This document shows, in pieces, positions 1 to 5,649 of a stretch of 7,114 nt of DNA; within the stretch, counting starts at the first letter, position 1, and the number at the start of each line of letters is the position of its first letter. Position numbers and translations under genes: made by a program. Source of the DNA: an uncultured Lachnospiraceae bacterium (GTDB lineage Bacteria > Bacillota > Clostridia > Lachnospirales > Lachnospiraceae); assembly GCA_910585635.1 (NCBI GenBank), contig CAJUFE010000057.1:23572-30685 (forward strand), in the 5' to 3' direction. The notes under the pieces were generated by a model. It did no database searches and was not told where the DNA came from. It was given only the letters and a program-made list of their open reading frames with translations.

Positions 1-45
1 GGGTAGATATAGGGCGCATGCCAGATAGGAAAGGAAGGATGATCC

Positions 46-378
46 ATGGCCGAAAATTTTATAAGCAGGGATGAACACGAGGAGTTCTGCAGGAGGATGG
101 AATCTGAGAACAAAAGGCTGGAGGATGAAAATGACCGCCAGAATAACCGCATCAATATCCTTGAGGAGAGCTCGAAACAGATGCAGACGTTGACCACATC
201 TGTTGAAAAACTGGCCGTGAACATGGAGAGCATGGTAAGGCAGATGGGGCAGCAGGGTGAACGCCTGGAGGCCCTGGAGAGCCGGGACGGGGAGATGTGG
301 CGCAAGGCCATGGGATACCTGGTCACGGCGGTCATCGGGGCGTTCGTTGGGTACATATTTAAACAGATCGGGATGTAA
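46..378 (+). CDS. XhlA-like phage lysis protein (coiled coil plus C-terminal membrane helix)
   Basis: This 110-residue protein has a long charged, heptad-rich stretch (about residues 8-85, rich in Glu, Lys, Arg, Asn and Gln) that should form a coiled coil. One hydrophobic helix follows at about residues 88-106 (YLVTAVIGAFVGYIF), then a short basic tail. This layout is that of the haemolysin XhlA family, which in PBSX-like phages works with the holin XhlB to permeabilise the membrane for the lysin. The start is supported by a purine-rich site at 28-39 (AGGAAAGGAAGG), 6 bases before the ATG. The stop lies 14 bases before the holin start, with the holin's ribosome binding site directly after it, so the two are probably co-transcribed. 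Family membership is judged from architecture and position; sequence-level identity to xhlA is not established. It could also be an accessory holin or antiholin. Confidence 0.8.
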   Translation: MAENFISRDEHEEFCRRMESENKRLEDENDRQNNRINILEESSKQMQTLTTSVEKLAVNMESMVRQMGQQGERLEALESRDGEMWRKAMGYLVTAVIGAFVGYIFKQIGM

Positions 379-392
379 GGGAGGAGAAGACT

Positions 393-638
393 ATGATAAA
401 GAATATCAACTGGAAGAGGAAACTGACGAGTAGGAAGTTATGGGTGTCCATATGCGGATTTGTATCGCTGCTGGTCGTGGCGACAGGTGGCACAGAGAGC
501 GAGGCGGCCCAGGTGTCTGCCATCATCATGGCGGGGGCTACAGTGGTCGGATATGTGATTGGGGAGGGGCTGGCTGATGCAGGCAATAGCACCCCAGAGA
601 TCCTTGGAGCTATCACAGATGTGTCGGAAATTAATTAG
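393..638 (+). CDS. Small phage holin, two membrane helices
   Basis: This 81-residue protein begins with a basic segment containing INWKRKLTSRKLW, a pattern typical of small holins from Firmicute phages. Two hydrophobic segments follow at about residues 15-31 and 40-58, separated by a short acidic turn (GGTESEAAQ). After a GEGLADAGN stretch it ends in a polar tail. Such proteins accumulate in the cytoplasmic membrane and at a set time form lesions that let the lysin through. GGGAGGAG at 379-386 sits 6 bases before the ATG. The gene lies between an XhlA-like gene and the endolysin, which strongly supports the holin role. The exact holin superfamily cannot be fixed from sequence alone; it resembles the phi-LC3-type N-terminus and also a holin group common in clostridial prophages. 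Its stop overlaps the first copy of a short direct repeat (628-645/662-679). Confidence 0.82.
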   Translation: MIKNINWKRKLTSRKLWVSICGFVSLLVVATGGTESEAAQVSAIIMAGATVVGYVIGEGLADAGNSTPEILGAITDVSEIN

Positions 639-679
639 TGAGACAGGATGGATAGTGTTGTAAATTAATTAATGATACA
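628..679 (+). repeat. Imperfect direct repeat spanning the holin stop and the endolysin leader
   Basis: AAATTAATTAGTGAGACA at 628-645 recurs as AAATTAATTAATGATACA at 662-679, with 16 of 18 positions identical and an offset of 34 bases. The first copy contains the last codons and the stop of the holin. The second lies just before the endolysin ribosome binding site. It looks like a small local duplication of the holin 3' end. No function is evident. Confidence 0.55.
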
Positions 680-696
680 ATGAGGAGGAGATATCT

Positions 697-2037
697 ATGA
701 GCAATAGTCCTTTAGTAAACTGCACGATGATCAGTCCGAACCGGACAAGCCCGAGGGACCACACGATCGACACGATAACGATCCATTGTGTCGTAGGACA
801 GTTATCTGCACAGAGCATCGGGGGATGCTTTACCAACCCTTCCTCGCAGGCGAGTTGTAACTATGGTATCGGTACGGACGGCCGCGTGGTACTCTGCGTG
901 GAGGAAAAAGACCGTTCCTGGTGTTCGTCAAACGCAGCCAATGATAACCGGGCAGTGACCATCGAATGTGCTAGCGATACCACACATCCGTACGCGATCA
1001 ACGATAAGGTCTACAGGTCGCTGATAAACCTATGCACTGATATCTGCCAGAGGAACGGCATAAGAGAGCTAAAATGGAAGGCGGACAAGTCCCTGATCGG
1101 GCAGCCGGACAAGCAGAATATGACAGTACACCGCTGGTTCGCTAACAAAGCCTGCCCAGGGGACTATATCTACAACCGACTGGGGCAGATCGCTTCCGAA
1201 GTCAATACCAGGCTCCGAGGTGATACCACAAGATATACGATGATCACTGGAACGGCGGGAGCGACCACGGAGCAGATGCGGGCGTACATAAAGAAAAAGA
1301 ACCCGAAAGTTGCCCAGTCCGTCCTCAAGATGATACCGCTGTATCTTTCAGAGGGGGCAGCAGAAGGTATCCGGGGAGATGTAGCGTTCGCCCAGTCCTG
1401 CCTTGAAACGGGGAACTTCACCTTCAAAGGTTCAGCGGTCACCCTGGACCAAAATAATTTCTGCGGTATGGGGGTCACCGCCAACGGCATGAAAGGCAAT
1501 TCCTTCAAAGATCCGGAAACGGGCATCCGGGCGCAGATACAGCACTTGAAAGCGTACGCCAGCACACAGCCGATCGTTCAAAGATGCGTGGACCCGAGGT
1601 ATCAATATGTGCAGAAAGGGTGCGCGCCATGCGTGGAGTGGCTTGGCATCCAGGAAAACCCACAGGGCAGAGGCTGGGCAGCAGGGGCCGGGTACGGCAA
1701 CAAGATACTGGATATCCTGAGTGCGATCACCAGCACGCAAGTAGCGGGTCAAGCATCCGGCGCGTCGGGTAGTGATGAAAGTCTCAGTTTTGTGGTCAAG
1801 ACAGTCAAGAAGGGCGAGAACGGCAATCATGTGCTGTTAGTCCAGGAGATACTGCGGGCACGTGAATTCAAGGGCAAAGACGGGAAGGCGCTGAAATTGG
1901 ACAAGGACTGCGGGACCAATACGGTCTATGTCATCAAGCAGTACCAGAAAGCCCGCGAGAAGGTCGCACCGGGTATCTGTGGCAGCGTGGATGGGGTCGC
2001 AGGGCCGAAGACTTTGCGGGATATGATCGCGCTGTAA
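697..2037 (+). CDS. Phage endolysin: N-acetylmuramoyl-L-alanine amidase + glucosaminidase-like domain + peptidoglycan-binding domain
   Basis: This 446-residue lysin has three parts. Residues 1-173 form an Amidase_2/PGRP-type domain that cleaves the MurNAc-L-Ala bond; the probable zinc ligands are H30 (TIHC), H145 (VHRWF) and C153 (ACPGDY), with E90 in TIEC. Residues about 186-345 resemble GH73/LytG-like endo-beta-N-acetylglucosaminidase, with AFAQSCLETGNFTF placing E237 as the likely catalytic acid, followed by NNFCGMG and FKDPETGIRAQIQHLKAY. After a Gly/Ser/Ala linker (346-363), residues 364-446 look like a PG_binding_1 repeat (VKKGENGNHVLLVQEIL, VDGVAGPKTL). There is no signal peptide, consistent with holin-dependent release. 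GGAGG at 684-688 is 8 bases before the ATG. It carries 17 cysteines, including a GCAPC motif at 308-312, which is many for a wall hydrolase. The amidase call is very secure, the glucosaminidase good, and the catalytic residue assignments are inferred from motifs. Confidence 0.93.
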   Translation: MSNSPLVNCTMISPNRTSPRDHTIDTITIHCVVGQLSAQSIGGCFTNPSSQASCNYGIGTDGRVVLCVEEKDRSWCSSNAANDNRAVTIECASDTTHPYAINDKVYRSLINLCTDICQRNGIRELKWKADKSLIGQPDKQNMTVHRWFANKACPGDYIYNRLGQIASEVNTRLRGDTTRYTMITGTAGATTEQMRAYIKKKNPKVAQSVLKMIPLYLSEGAAEGIRGDVAFAQSCLETGNFTFKGSAVTLDQNNFCGMGVTANGMKGNSFKDPETGIRAQIQHLKAYASTQPIVQRCVDPRYQYVQKGCAPCVEWLGIQENPQGRGWAAGAGYGNKILDILSAITSTQVAGQASGASGSDESLSFVVKTVKKGENGNHVLLVQEILRAREFKGKDGKALKLDKDCGTNTVYVIKQYQKAREKVAPGICGSVDGVAGPKTLRDMIAL

Positions 2038-2040
2038 AAA

Positions 2041-2074
2041 AAGACCCCCTCAAGAATCAACTTGAGGGGGTCTT
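2041..2074. terminator. Bidirectional intrinsic terminator between endolysin and the convergent small gene
   Basis: A perfect 14-bp inverted repeat (2041-2054 with 2061-2074) with the 6-base loop AATCAA starts 3 bases after the endolysin stop. The GACCCCCTCAAG/CTTGAGGGGGTC core makes a very stable hairpin. On the + strand only TCTT follows before AAAGCC, a weak U-tract. On the - strand the stem runs into seven consecutive T (complement of A2036-2042), a strong U-tract. The hairpin therefore can end both transcripts but is best built for the - strand gene at 2096-2263. Confidence 0.92.
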
Positions 2075-2095
2075 AAAGCCGCAAAAATTTGTGTT

Positions 2096-2263
2096 TTATT
2101 TATCGTTGGTATCGTTCTGGTTGTCTGGATTGTTCTGGTACGCCAAACGCATTTTGGACAAATAAGACATTTCTCGCAAAGTAGGAAAATCTGATGCTAA
2201 TTTTGATATTCCGGGAATCTTTACTGCTTTTTCTGATAGACTAGGGTTATTTTTCGCTTTCAT
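2096..2263 (-). CDS. Small hypothetical protein (55 aa) at the prophage end
   Basis: On the - strand an ATG at 2263 opens a 55-codon frame ending in TAA at 2098-2096. The protein starts MKAKNNPSLSEKAVKIPGIS, continues with a mixed polar/hydrophobic middle (KLASDFPTLREMSYLSKMRL) and ends in an Asn/Asp-rich tail (NNPDNQNDTNDK). It has no cysteine, no membrane helix and no signal peptide, so it is probably a small soluble cytoplasmic protein. I do not recognise the family. Three signals argue that it is real: AAAGGAG at 2280-2274, 10 bases before the start; a promoter-like pair upstream (2337-2364); and the strong - strand terminator 22 bases after the stop. A gene lying alone and opposed to the lysis cassette between the lysin and the attachment region is typical of genes expressed in the lysogen (morons), but that role is inference. 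Confidence 0.68.
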   Translation of the reverse strand: MKAKNNPSLSEKAVKIPGISKLASDFPTLREMSYLSKMRLAYQNNPDNQNDTNDK

Positions 2264-2273
2264 GATTGTAACA

Positions 2274-2280
2274 CTCCTTT
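2274..2280 (-). promoter_or_regulatory. Ribosome binding site of the 55-aa - strand gene
   Basis: AAAGGAG on the - strand is a close match to the 16S anti-Shine-Dalgarno partner and lies 10 bases before the ATG at 2263. It is the main evidence that this short frame is translated. Confidence 0.65.
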
Positions 2281-2336
2281 CTTAGATTTTATGCATGGTT
2301 ATTTGTGATGTTTGGATAGTTTGAGAACGTATCTTA

Positions 2337-2364
2337 AATATAAATAAAAGAAAATCCTACCCAA
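2337..2364 (-). promoter_or_regulatory. Possible promoter of the 55-aa - strand gene
   Basis: On the - strand TTGGGT (2364-2359) is followed after 16 bases by TATATT (2342-2337). The -10 box is 5 of 6 to consensus; the -35 is weak (TTG only). It would start transcription near 2330, giving a leader of about 65 bases. In such AT-rich DNA chance matches are common, so this is tentative. Confidence 0.33.
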
Positions 2365-2424
2365 CTTATTATCTACTGAGTAAGGGCCTCATCATCCTGC
2401 AGGGTAGTTTCATAAGTAAAAACG

Positions 2425-2442
2425 AGGGGCAAAAAAGGGGCA
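2425..2442 (+). repeat. Tandem AGGGGCA repeat, 11-base period
   Basis: AGGGGCA occurs at 2425-2431 and 2436-2442, separated by AAAA. The 11-base period, about one helical turn, puts both copies on the same DNA face, which suits a protein-binding site such as integrase arm sites. This role is inferred. Confidence 0.4.
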
Positions 2443-2457
2443 GATTTTACAATGACC

Positions 2458-2530
2458 TATGATATCATATAAAATCCAAACAACCCGCAAACCCTGTAAA
2501 TACAAGTGTTTCCGCATCTCCTGATATCAT
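2458..2530. repeat. Two palindromic TGATATCA elements, 62 bases apart
   Basis: A 12-base perfect palindrome, TATGATATCATA, lies at 2458-2469. A second copy of its core, TGATATCAT, lies at 2522-2530, 62 bases downstream (close to six helical turns). They flank most of the gap between the AGGGGCA repeats and the tRNA. They could be operator or recombination-protein sites; chance is also possible in AT-rich DNA. Confidence 0.35.
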
Positions 2531-2547
2531 CTGGACAAAATAAAAAA

Positions 2548-2631
2548 TGCGGAAGATGGGACTTGAACCCACACGGCACGAATGCCACAAGATCCTTAGT
2601 CTTGCTCGTCTGCCAGTTCCGACACTTCCGC
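2548..2631 (-). tRNA. tRNA-Leu (anticodon AAG)
   Basis: An 84-base class II tRNA reads on the - strand. The 7-bp acceptor stem is GCGGAAG with CTTCCGC, followed by discriminator A73. The D arm holds AACTGGCAGA. The anticodon stem CAAGA/TCTTG encloses the loop CTAAGGA, giving anticodon AAG (leucine, CUU and, if A34 becomes inosine, CUC). The long variable arm has the GGCA-TTCG-TGCC hairpin expected of tRNA-Leu. The T arm is GTGGG-TTCAAGT-CCCAT with one G-U pair. CCA is not encoded; six T follow the discriminator, so CCA must be added by nucleotidyltransferase. Its 3' end faces the prophage and is the probable integration target, and the gene is intact. It is divergent from dgt. Confidence 0.96.
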
Positions 2632-2669
2632 ATGTTGCTGTTTATGAAGTTTTCCCTGCAACGAAAATT

Positions 2670-2698
2670 ATTATAGCACCTATCAGTCCATCCGTCAA
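2670..2698 (-). promoter_or_regulatory. Sigma-A promoter of tRNA-Leu
   Basis: On the - strand TTGACG (2698-2693), a 17-base spacer and a perfect TATAAT (2675-2670) give a near-consensus housekeeping promoter. Transcription would start near 2663, about 30 bases upstream of the mature tRNA 5' end at 2631, leaving a leader for RNase P to remove. Confidence 0.88.
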
Positions 2699-2699
2699 T

Positions 2700-2766
2700 A
2701 TGTTTTTTATATTTTTTTAGGGAAAAGAGGAAATATCTTATATATGTAGAATATATTATTATAGAG
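2700..2766 (+). promoter_or_regulatory. Probable promoter region of the dgt-dnaG-sigA-trmK operon
   Basis: This very AT-rich stretch (for example TATATATG and TATTATTATAG at about 2740-2764) lies between the divergent tRNA promoter and dgt and is the natural site for the operon promoter. One weak reading is TTATAT at 2739-2744 as -35 and TATAGA after 16 bases as -10. Several -10-like hexamers overlap and no -35 box is convincing, so I mark the region rather than a unique promoter. Confidence 0.35.
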
Positions 2767-2810
2767 GATTTTTTGTCACACCATGGAGCTGTGTATCGGG
2801 TCTGTAGGAT

Positions 2811-2817
2811 GGAGGAG
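2811..2817 (+). promoter_or_regulatory. Ribosome binding site deciding the dgt start
   Basis: GGAGGAG is an ideal Shine-Dalgarno site, ending a few bases before ATG 2821. The in-frame upstream alternatives, TTG 2773 and ATG 2809, lack a comparable site, so 2821 is preferred. Confidence 0.8.
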
Positions 2818-2820
2818 TCT

Positions 2821-3840
2821 ATGAATATACGGGAGAGCCTTGAAGAGAGGGAGATCGCGATCTTGAGCCCGTTCGCTTCCCACAGCAGGGATTCCAGGGG
2901 AAGGGACAGGCGGGAGGAGGAGTGTGATATCCGCACGGTGTACCAGCGGGACCGGGACCGGATCTTGCACTCGAAGTCTTTCCGCAGGCTGAAAGATAAG
3001 ACGCAGGTGTTTTTGGCCCCCCAGGGGGACCATTACAGGAACCGGCTGACGCACACATTGGAAGTCTCGCAGACGGCCAGGACCATCGCCAAGGCATTAT
3101 GCTTAAATGAAGATCTGGTGGAGGCGATCGCGCTGGGACATGATCTGGGGCACACGCCGTTTGGGCATGCGGGGGAGCATGCGCTGGACCAGGTGAGCCA
3201 GGAGGGATTTGCCCATAATGAGCAGAGCGTGCGCGTGGTGGAGGTCTTGGAGAGCAAGGGCCGGGGCCGCCGGGGGCTGAACCTGACCTGGGAAGTCCGG
3301 GACGGCATCGCGAATCACCGGACCAGCGGCACGCCGCATACGCTGGAGGGCCAGATCGTGCGGCTGTGCGACAAGATCTCCTACATACATCACGACATGG
3401 ACGATGCACAGCGGGCGGGGATGCTCACGGAGGACGATATCCCGATCACCCTGCGGATGACCTTGGGCTATAACACGAAGGAGCGTCTGAACACATTGAT
3501 CCACGACATCGTGGACAACAGCACGGGGAAGGACCGGATCTGCATGTCCCAGGACATCGAGGAGGCGATGATGGACCTGCGTGCGATCATGTTCCAGAAC
3601 GTGTACCGGAACCCTGTTGCGAAGAAGGAGGAGAAGAAGGCGACGGATATGCTGATCGGACTGTTTCATTATTATATGGAGCATCCGGTGGAGATGTCCA
3701 GGGAGTACCGGGAGCTGATCGCAGACCAGGGAGAGCCGGTGGAGCGTGTGGTGTGTGATTACATTTCGGGTATGACAGATCAGTATTCGATGGATAAATT
3801 CAACCAGATATTTGTGCCGAAGTGCTGGTCGGTCTATTAA
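2821..3840 (+). CDS. dgt: Deoxyguanosinetriphosphate triphosphohydrolase-like HD-domain protein (dNTPase)
   Basis: This enzyme family hydrolyses dNTPs to the deoxynucleoside plus triphosphate and so limits or balances the dNTP pool in the cytoplasm. The protein has 339 residues from ATG 2821. Family hallmarks are CDIRTVYQRDRDRILHSKSFRRLKDKTQVF (residues 35-64) and the HD metal site: H78 in RLTHTLEVSQ, H107-D108 in ALGHDLGHTPFGHAGE, and D184 in RLCDKISYIHHD. The ISGMTDQYSM segment near the C-terminus (315-324) and the short ending FVPKCWSVY are also typical. It lacks the extra length of the roughly 500-residue E. coli Dgt, fitting the shorter clostridial subtype. The frame is open upstream to a TTG at 2773, but the GGAGGAG site at 2811-2817 supports 2821. 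dnaG starts 12 bases after the stop, so it heads an operon with replication and transcription genes. Substrate preference cannot be read from sequence. Confidence 0.95.
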   Translation: MNIRESLEEREIAILSPFASHSRDSRGRDRREEECDIRTVYQRDRDRILHSKSFRRLKDKTQVFLAPQGDHYRNRLTHTLEVSQTARTIAKALCLNEDLVEAIALGHDLGHTPFGHAGEHALDQVSQEGFAHNEQSVRVVEVLESKGRGRRGLNLTWEVRDGIANHRTSGTPHTLEGQIVRLCDKISYIHHDMDDAQRAGMLTEDDIPITLRMTLGYNTKERLNTLIHDIVDNSTGKDRICMSQDIEEAMMDLRAIMFQNVYRNPVAKKEEKKATDMLIGLFHYYMEHPVEMSREYRELIADQGEPVERVVCDYISGMTDQYSMDKFNQIFVPKCWSVY

Positions 3841-3852
3841 TGGAGGGTAGAG

Positions 3853-5649
3853 ATGCGTTATACGGAGGATATCATCGAGGAGGTCCGCGCGCGGAGTGAC
3901 ATCGTGGATGTCATCTCCCAATATGTAAAACTGCAGAAGAAGGGGAGTTCATATTTTGGCCTCTGTCCGTTCCACAATGAGAAATCCCCCTCTTTTTCCG
4001 TAAACCGGGACAAGCAGATGTACTATTGCTTTGGCTGCGGGGCGGGCGGCGACGCCTACGCGTTCCTGATGGAGTATGAAAATTACAGCTTTCCGGAGGC
4101 GGTGCAGCACCTGGCGCAGCAGGCGGGCGTGGAGCTCCCGGTGGTGGAGGAGTCCAGAGAGGACCGGGCGAGGCGGGATCATAAGAGTATGCTCCTGGGG
4201 ATCCAGAAGCAGGCCGCCGGGTATTACCATTACCAGCTGAAACAGGACTGCGGCGCCCAGGCCCGGGCATATCTTGACAGTCGCAGACTCACGGCGGAGA
4301 CGATCCATCAGTTTGGCTTAGGCTATGCGGAGAAGACCGGGGCGGGGCTGTACCGCTATCTGAAAGGGAAGGGATACTCCGATGAGCTTTTGCGGGACAG
4401 CGGCCTGTTCCAGGTGGATGAGCGGCGTGGGATGTATGATAAATTCTGGAACCGGGTGATCTTCCCGATCACGGACGTGCAGAACCGGGTGATCGGATTC
4501 GGCGGGCGCGTGATGGGGGACGGCAAGCCCAAATATTTAAATTCCCCGGAGACGAAGATCTTCGACAAGGGACGGAATCTTTACGGCTTGAGCCGGGCGC
4601 GGTCGTCCCGGCGCAGGAACATCATCATCTGCGAGGGCTATATGGATGTGATCTCCATGCACCAGGCGGGATTTACCAACGCGGTGGCCTCCCTGGGCAC
4701 GGCACTCACCACCGGGCACGCCAGTCTGCTGAAACGTTACACGGAGGAGGTGCTGCTGATCTACGACAGCGACGAAGCCGGGGTGAAAGCGGCCCTGCGG
4801 GGGATCCCGCTCCTGCGTGCGGCGGGACTCCATGCCAGAGTGGTAAACTTAAGCCCCCATAAAGACCCGGATGAGTTTATCAAAAACGAAGGGCCGGAAA
4901 AATTCCAGGAACGGCTGGATGGGGCCCAGAACAGTTTCATGTTCCAGATCCAGATGCTGGAGCGGGAGCATGACCTGTCAGATCCCCAGGGAAAGACAGA
5001 CTTTTACCGGGCCGTGGCCCAGCGGCTGCTGGAATTTACCCAGGACCTGGAGCGGGACAATTACATAGAGGCTGTCGCACGCCAGTACAGCATCGCCAAA
5101 GAGCAGCTCCACAAGATGGTCAACAGCCTGGCGCTCACCGGCGCGGGCGTGCCAAAGAGTCCAAAGATCCGCACAACCTCTGAGACATCCAGGAAGAAGG
5201 CGGAGGGGGAGAGCGCGCGGGAGCGGGCGCAGAAGCTGATGCTGGCCTGGATGGTGGAACAGCCGCAGATCTTCGGCCAGATCTCGGCATATCTGAAGCC
5301 GGAGGATTTTACAACGCCGACCTATCGGAAAGCGGCCAGCCTCCTCTATGAGCAGCAGGAGAGGGAGGGGACGTTCACGCCGGTCCGTGTCTGGGATCAG
5401 TTCGAGGACGAGGAGGAGCGAAAGAAGGTGGCCTCCGTCTTAAACGGCGACCTGCCTGCGGAACTCCACAGAGGGGAGGGCAAGGCGCTTACAGACACAT
5501 TATTGCGTATTTTGGAGGACAGCCTGCAAGAACAGCGGAAAAATCTAAAGCCAGGGGATATCAAAGGCCTACAGGAGAACATGGATAAAGAAATAGGATT
5601 GAAGAAGCTGAAAATGGATCGTGGACAATTGCATATTTCTTTTGAATAA
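3853..5649 (+). CDS. dnaG: DNA primase
   Basis: DnaG makes the short RNA primers for leading- and lagging-strand replication together with the replicative helicase. The 598-residue length is normal. The N-terminal CHC2 zinc-binding domain has C38-x2-H41 and C59-x2-C62 (LCPFHNEKSPSF, YYCFGCGAGGDAYAF). The catalytic core follows, with the primase signature GFGGRV (215-220) and the basic strip YLNSPETKIFDKGRNLYGL (228-246). The TOPRIM metal site is E261 in CEGYMD plus D305 and D307 in YDSDEAG, with DPDE at 338-341. A Ser/Lys/Glu-rich linker (about 434-458) leads to the C-terminal helicase-binding domain (about 459-598). GGAGGG at 3842-3847 lies just before ATG 3853, and the gene follows dgt by 12 bases. 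No catalytic residue is missing. Confidence 0.98.
   Translation: MRYTEDIIEEVRARSDIVDVISQYVKLQKKGSSYFGLCPFHNEKSPSFSVNRDKQMYYCFGCGAGGDAYAFLMEYENYSFPEAVQHLAQQAGVELPVVEESREDRARRDHKSMLLGIQKQAAGYYHYQLKQDCGAQARAYLDSRRLTAETIHQFGLGYAEKTGAGLYRYLKGKGYSDELLRDSGLFQVDERRGMYDKFWNRVIFPITDVQNRVIGFGGRVMGDGKPKYLNSPETKIFDKGRNLYGLSRARSSRRRNIIICEGYMDVISMHQAGFTNAVASLGTALTTGHASLLKRYTEEVLLIYDSDEAGVKAALRGIPLLRAAGLHARVVNLSPHKDPDEFIKNEGPEKFQERLDGAQNSFMFQIQMLEREHDLSDPQGKTDFYRAVAQRLLEFTQDLERDNYIEAVARQYSIAKEQLHKMVNSLALTGAGVPKSPKIRTTSETSRKKAEGESARERAQKLMLAWMVEQPQIFGQISAYLKPEDFTTPTYRKAASLLYEQQEREGTFTPVRVWDQFEDEEERKKVASVLNGDLPAELHRGEGKALTDTLLRILEDSLQEQRKNLKPGDIKGLQENMDKEIGLKKLKMDRGQLHISFE

Larger units (their letters stand above)
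2264..2547. other. AT-rich prophage end region, candidate attachment-site arm
   Basis: No further gene is visible in these 284 bases between the small - strand gene and the tRNA-Leu 3' end. The stretch is clearly more AT-rich than the flanking core genes. It contains paired short repeats: AGGGGCA at 2425-2431 and 2436-2442; the palindromic TGATATCAT at 2460-2468 and 2522-2530; and CTACCC/GGGTAG at 2357-2362/2402-2407. Short repeats next to a tRNA 3' end beside phage late genes are what is expected of an attachment region with integrase and excisionase arm sites. The crossover itself would normally lie within the tRNA 3' half (about 2548-2580). The partner att copy is not in the window, so the exact boundary is not provable here. 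Confidence 0.4.

Noticed and set aside
1..45. Possible 3' end of an upstream phage gene
   Set aside because: Short open pieces exist (one ending at TAG 26-28, another overlapping the first gene and ending at 74) but too little is visible to choose between them or name a product.
673..681. Extended -10-like sequence TGATACAAT before the endolysin
   Set aside because: A start about 7 bases downstream would fall inside the ribosome binding site at 682-690, and no -35 is present; translation from the cassette transcript is the simpler reading.
2264..2547. CRISPR array or riboswitch in the intergenic region
   Set aside because: The repeats are only 7-12 bases with no regular spacer units, and no recognised riboswitch fold or downstream target gene is present.
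2457..2936. A 159-codon - strand open frame across the tRNA region
   Set aside because: It runs straight through the tRNA-Leu gene and its promoter and overlaps the dgt start; it has no ribosome binding site and a composition unlike a real protein.
3103..3921. A 272-codon - strand open frame opposite dgt
   Set aside because: It is the antisense shadow of dgt in GC-rich coding DNA, very rich in His, Arg and Pro, and dgt itself is unmistakable.
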